Both the position numbers and the translations under genes were made by a program. Below, one piece after another: positions 5,765 through 6,462 of a stretch of DNA of 6,462 nucleotides. The first letter of the stretch is position 1. Each line of letters starts with the position of its first letter. The notes below the pieces were generated by a model. It made no database searches and was not told where the DNA came from. It was given only the letters and a program-made list of their open reading frames with translations. This DNA comes from Sediminibacterium sp. (GTDB lineage: Bacteria; Bacteroidota; Bacteroidia; Chitinophagales; Chitinophagaceae), in assembly GCA_028288645.1 (NCBI GenBank), contig JAQBNJ010000264.1:1-6462 (forward strand), in the 5' to 3' direction.

Positions 5765-6250
5765 ATGAAATACCTTTTATTTAGCGCCGCTGTTTTATTT
5801 TTTACACCGGCAAAGGAAACCGTTAAAGCAGAGAAACACAATCTCCGGCTGCCCGTGCTCCTGCAATTTAAAAATGTCGAGCTATCATTGAAAACTATAT
5901 TCCGTGAACAATTTGTTGCGCGTGGTATAGATACGATTAGTAGCCAGGAGGGACTGAGATTAATGGCAGAGGAGCAAAAAAATAAAATGGAAAATGCGTT
6001 GCGCGCCGGAAATTTCAATGCCCGGACTACATTCGATGCTATGCAGCCCAGATATTATATAATAGGATTCAGGGTAACGGCCAGCGAACAGGGGATCGAC
6101 ATGATCGCCTGGAAAGCTTACCCATTTCCAGATACACGTCCTGATACAACCAGCCGCCAATATATCCCGCCTGATTCCCTTCGGCAGGATCCTCAGCGGG
6201 CAATTGCCGGGTGTATTGATGTTGTTTTAAAATCACGTGTTTTAAAATAA
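5765..6250 (+). CDS. Predicted exported protein of unknown function
   Basis: The protein is 161 residues. The N-terminus MKYLLFSAAVLFFTPAKETVKA reads as a short Sec signal peptide: one Lys, a hydrophobic core at 4-14, and likely cleavage between residues 15 and 22; there is no lipobox Cys. The mature part alternates predicted strands and helices: LRLPVLLQF, a helix around 40-53, an amphipathic helix QEGLRLMAEEQKNKMENALR (61-80), a strand YYIIGFRVTA (97-106) and a second strand IDMIAWKAYPF (111-121), then a Pro/Asp-rich stretch and a final helix. The order helix, ALRAGN, then YYIIGFRV faintly recalls CsgG/FlgO-type periplasmic domains, but I would not assign it. ATG 5765 is preceded by a GAAGAA ribosome-binding-like run. 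The next exported gene starts 12 bases after the stop, so the two probably form one transcription unit. Location: periplasm or outside; role unknown. Confidence 0.68.
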   Translation: MKYLLFSAAVLFFTPAKETVKAEKHNLRLPVLLQFKNVELSLKTIFREQFVARGIDTISSQEGLRLMAEEQKNKMENALRAGNFNARTTFDAMQPRYYIIGFRVTASEQGIDMIAWKAYPFPDTRPDTTSRQYIPPDSLRQDPQRAIAGCIDVVLKSRVLK

Positions 6251-6262
6251 AACAGAGCTGTC

Positions 6263-6462
6263 ATGCCAATAAGACCGATCATTTTTTTACTCTGCATATT
6301 TTCCTGTGTTAGCTGCCTGGCGCAAACCACAGACTCAATTGTAACCCGTTATAAAATGGAAAATATTGTGCGTTATAGTAACGGTTTTATGAAGAGAAAC
6401 GAAAAGATGTCATTCACTGATTTGCGTAACGAGTTTGCCTCCTCCGTGCCAGGGTCTGATCT
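6263..6462 (+). CDS. Predicted exported protein of unknown function (C-terminal part beyond window)
   Basis: The frame is open from ATG 6263 to the right edge, 66 complete codons. It starts MPIRPIIFLLCIFSCVSCLA, a clear signal peptide with an Arg4 N-region and a hydrophobic core at 5-19, with probable cleavage near Ala20-Gln21. Cys residues at 11, 15 and 18 lie within the core; Cys18 is followed by Leu-Ala rather than the usual small-Asp/Ser context of a lipobox, so ordinary signal peptidase I processing is preferred. The visible mature part (TTDSIVTRYKMENIVRYSNG, then FMKRNEKMSFTDLRNEF) is polar, basic and probably helical. This gene follows the exported-protein gene by 12 bases and is probably co-transcribed with it. 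Too little of the protein is present to name a family. Confidence 0.72.
   Translation, partial: MPIRPIIFLLCIFSCVSCLAQTTDSIVTRYKMENIVRYSNGFMKRNEKMSFTDLRNEFASSVPGSD

Noticed and set aside
5482..5784. Plus-strand open frame of 100 codons starting at TTG
   Set aside because: It has no ribosome-binding signal and no recognisable domain, it crosses a perfect palindrome, a hairpin and a terminator-like structure, and it overlaps the start of the exported-protein gene.
5746..6160. Minus-strand open frames opposite the exported-protein gene
   Set aside because: They are shadows of the plus-strand gene, which has a signal peptide and a ribosome-binding-like run.

Overview
The window looks like a chromosomal piece of a Bacteroidota genome, most likely Chitinophagaceae-like. 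This rests on sequence style: promoter-like TAnnTTTG (-7) boxes in place of classical -10 boxes, weak Shine-Dalgarno signals, small exported proteins of unknown function, and the look of the small protein and membrane protein at the left end. No rRNA, tRNA, CRISPR array or complete insertion sequence was seen. The lineage is an inference and could not be checked against a database.

Layout. (1) Positions 1-905, minus strand: a 94-residue soluble protein ending in a Cys-Pro-rich tail (905-621), followed after 33 bases by a multi-pass membrane protein that runs off the left edge (587-1). (2) 906-1100: a divergent promoter region. (3) 1101-2423, plus strand: a clear KgtP-type 2-oxoglutarate/proton symporter of the MFS superfamily. 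(4) 2424-2680: a convergent intergenic region holding a striking nested palindromic repeat, four GTTCCnnnGGAAC units arranged two forward and two reversed. (5) 2681-4795, minus strand: FeoB, the ferrous iron transporter with a GTPase domain, starting at TTG. No feoA is present in the window. (6) 4880-5435, minus strand: a type II toxin-antitoxin operon. The antitoxin (5435-5232) is intact. The RelE/HigB-like toxin (5216-4880) is split by one extra base in a four-base homopolymer, and repairing it gives a normal 111-residue toxin. (7) 5436-5764: a gene-free stretch with a perfect palindrome, a hairpin and a terminator-like structure. (8) 5765-6462, plus strand: two probable secreted proteins of unknown function, 12 bases apart, the second cut by the right edge.

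How the genes work together. The two transporters are convergent, separated by the palindromic element, and serve different substrates (a dicarboxylate and Fe2+), so nothing ties them into one pathway. The left pair, the TA pair and the right pair each look like a small transcription unit. The observations most worth following are the frameshifted toxin, the nested repeat element, and the small CPFPPGC-tailed protein with its membrane partner.
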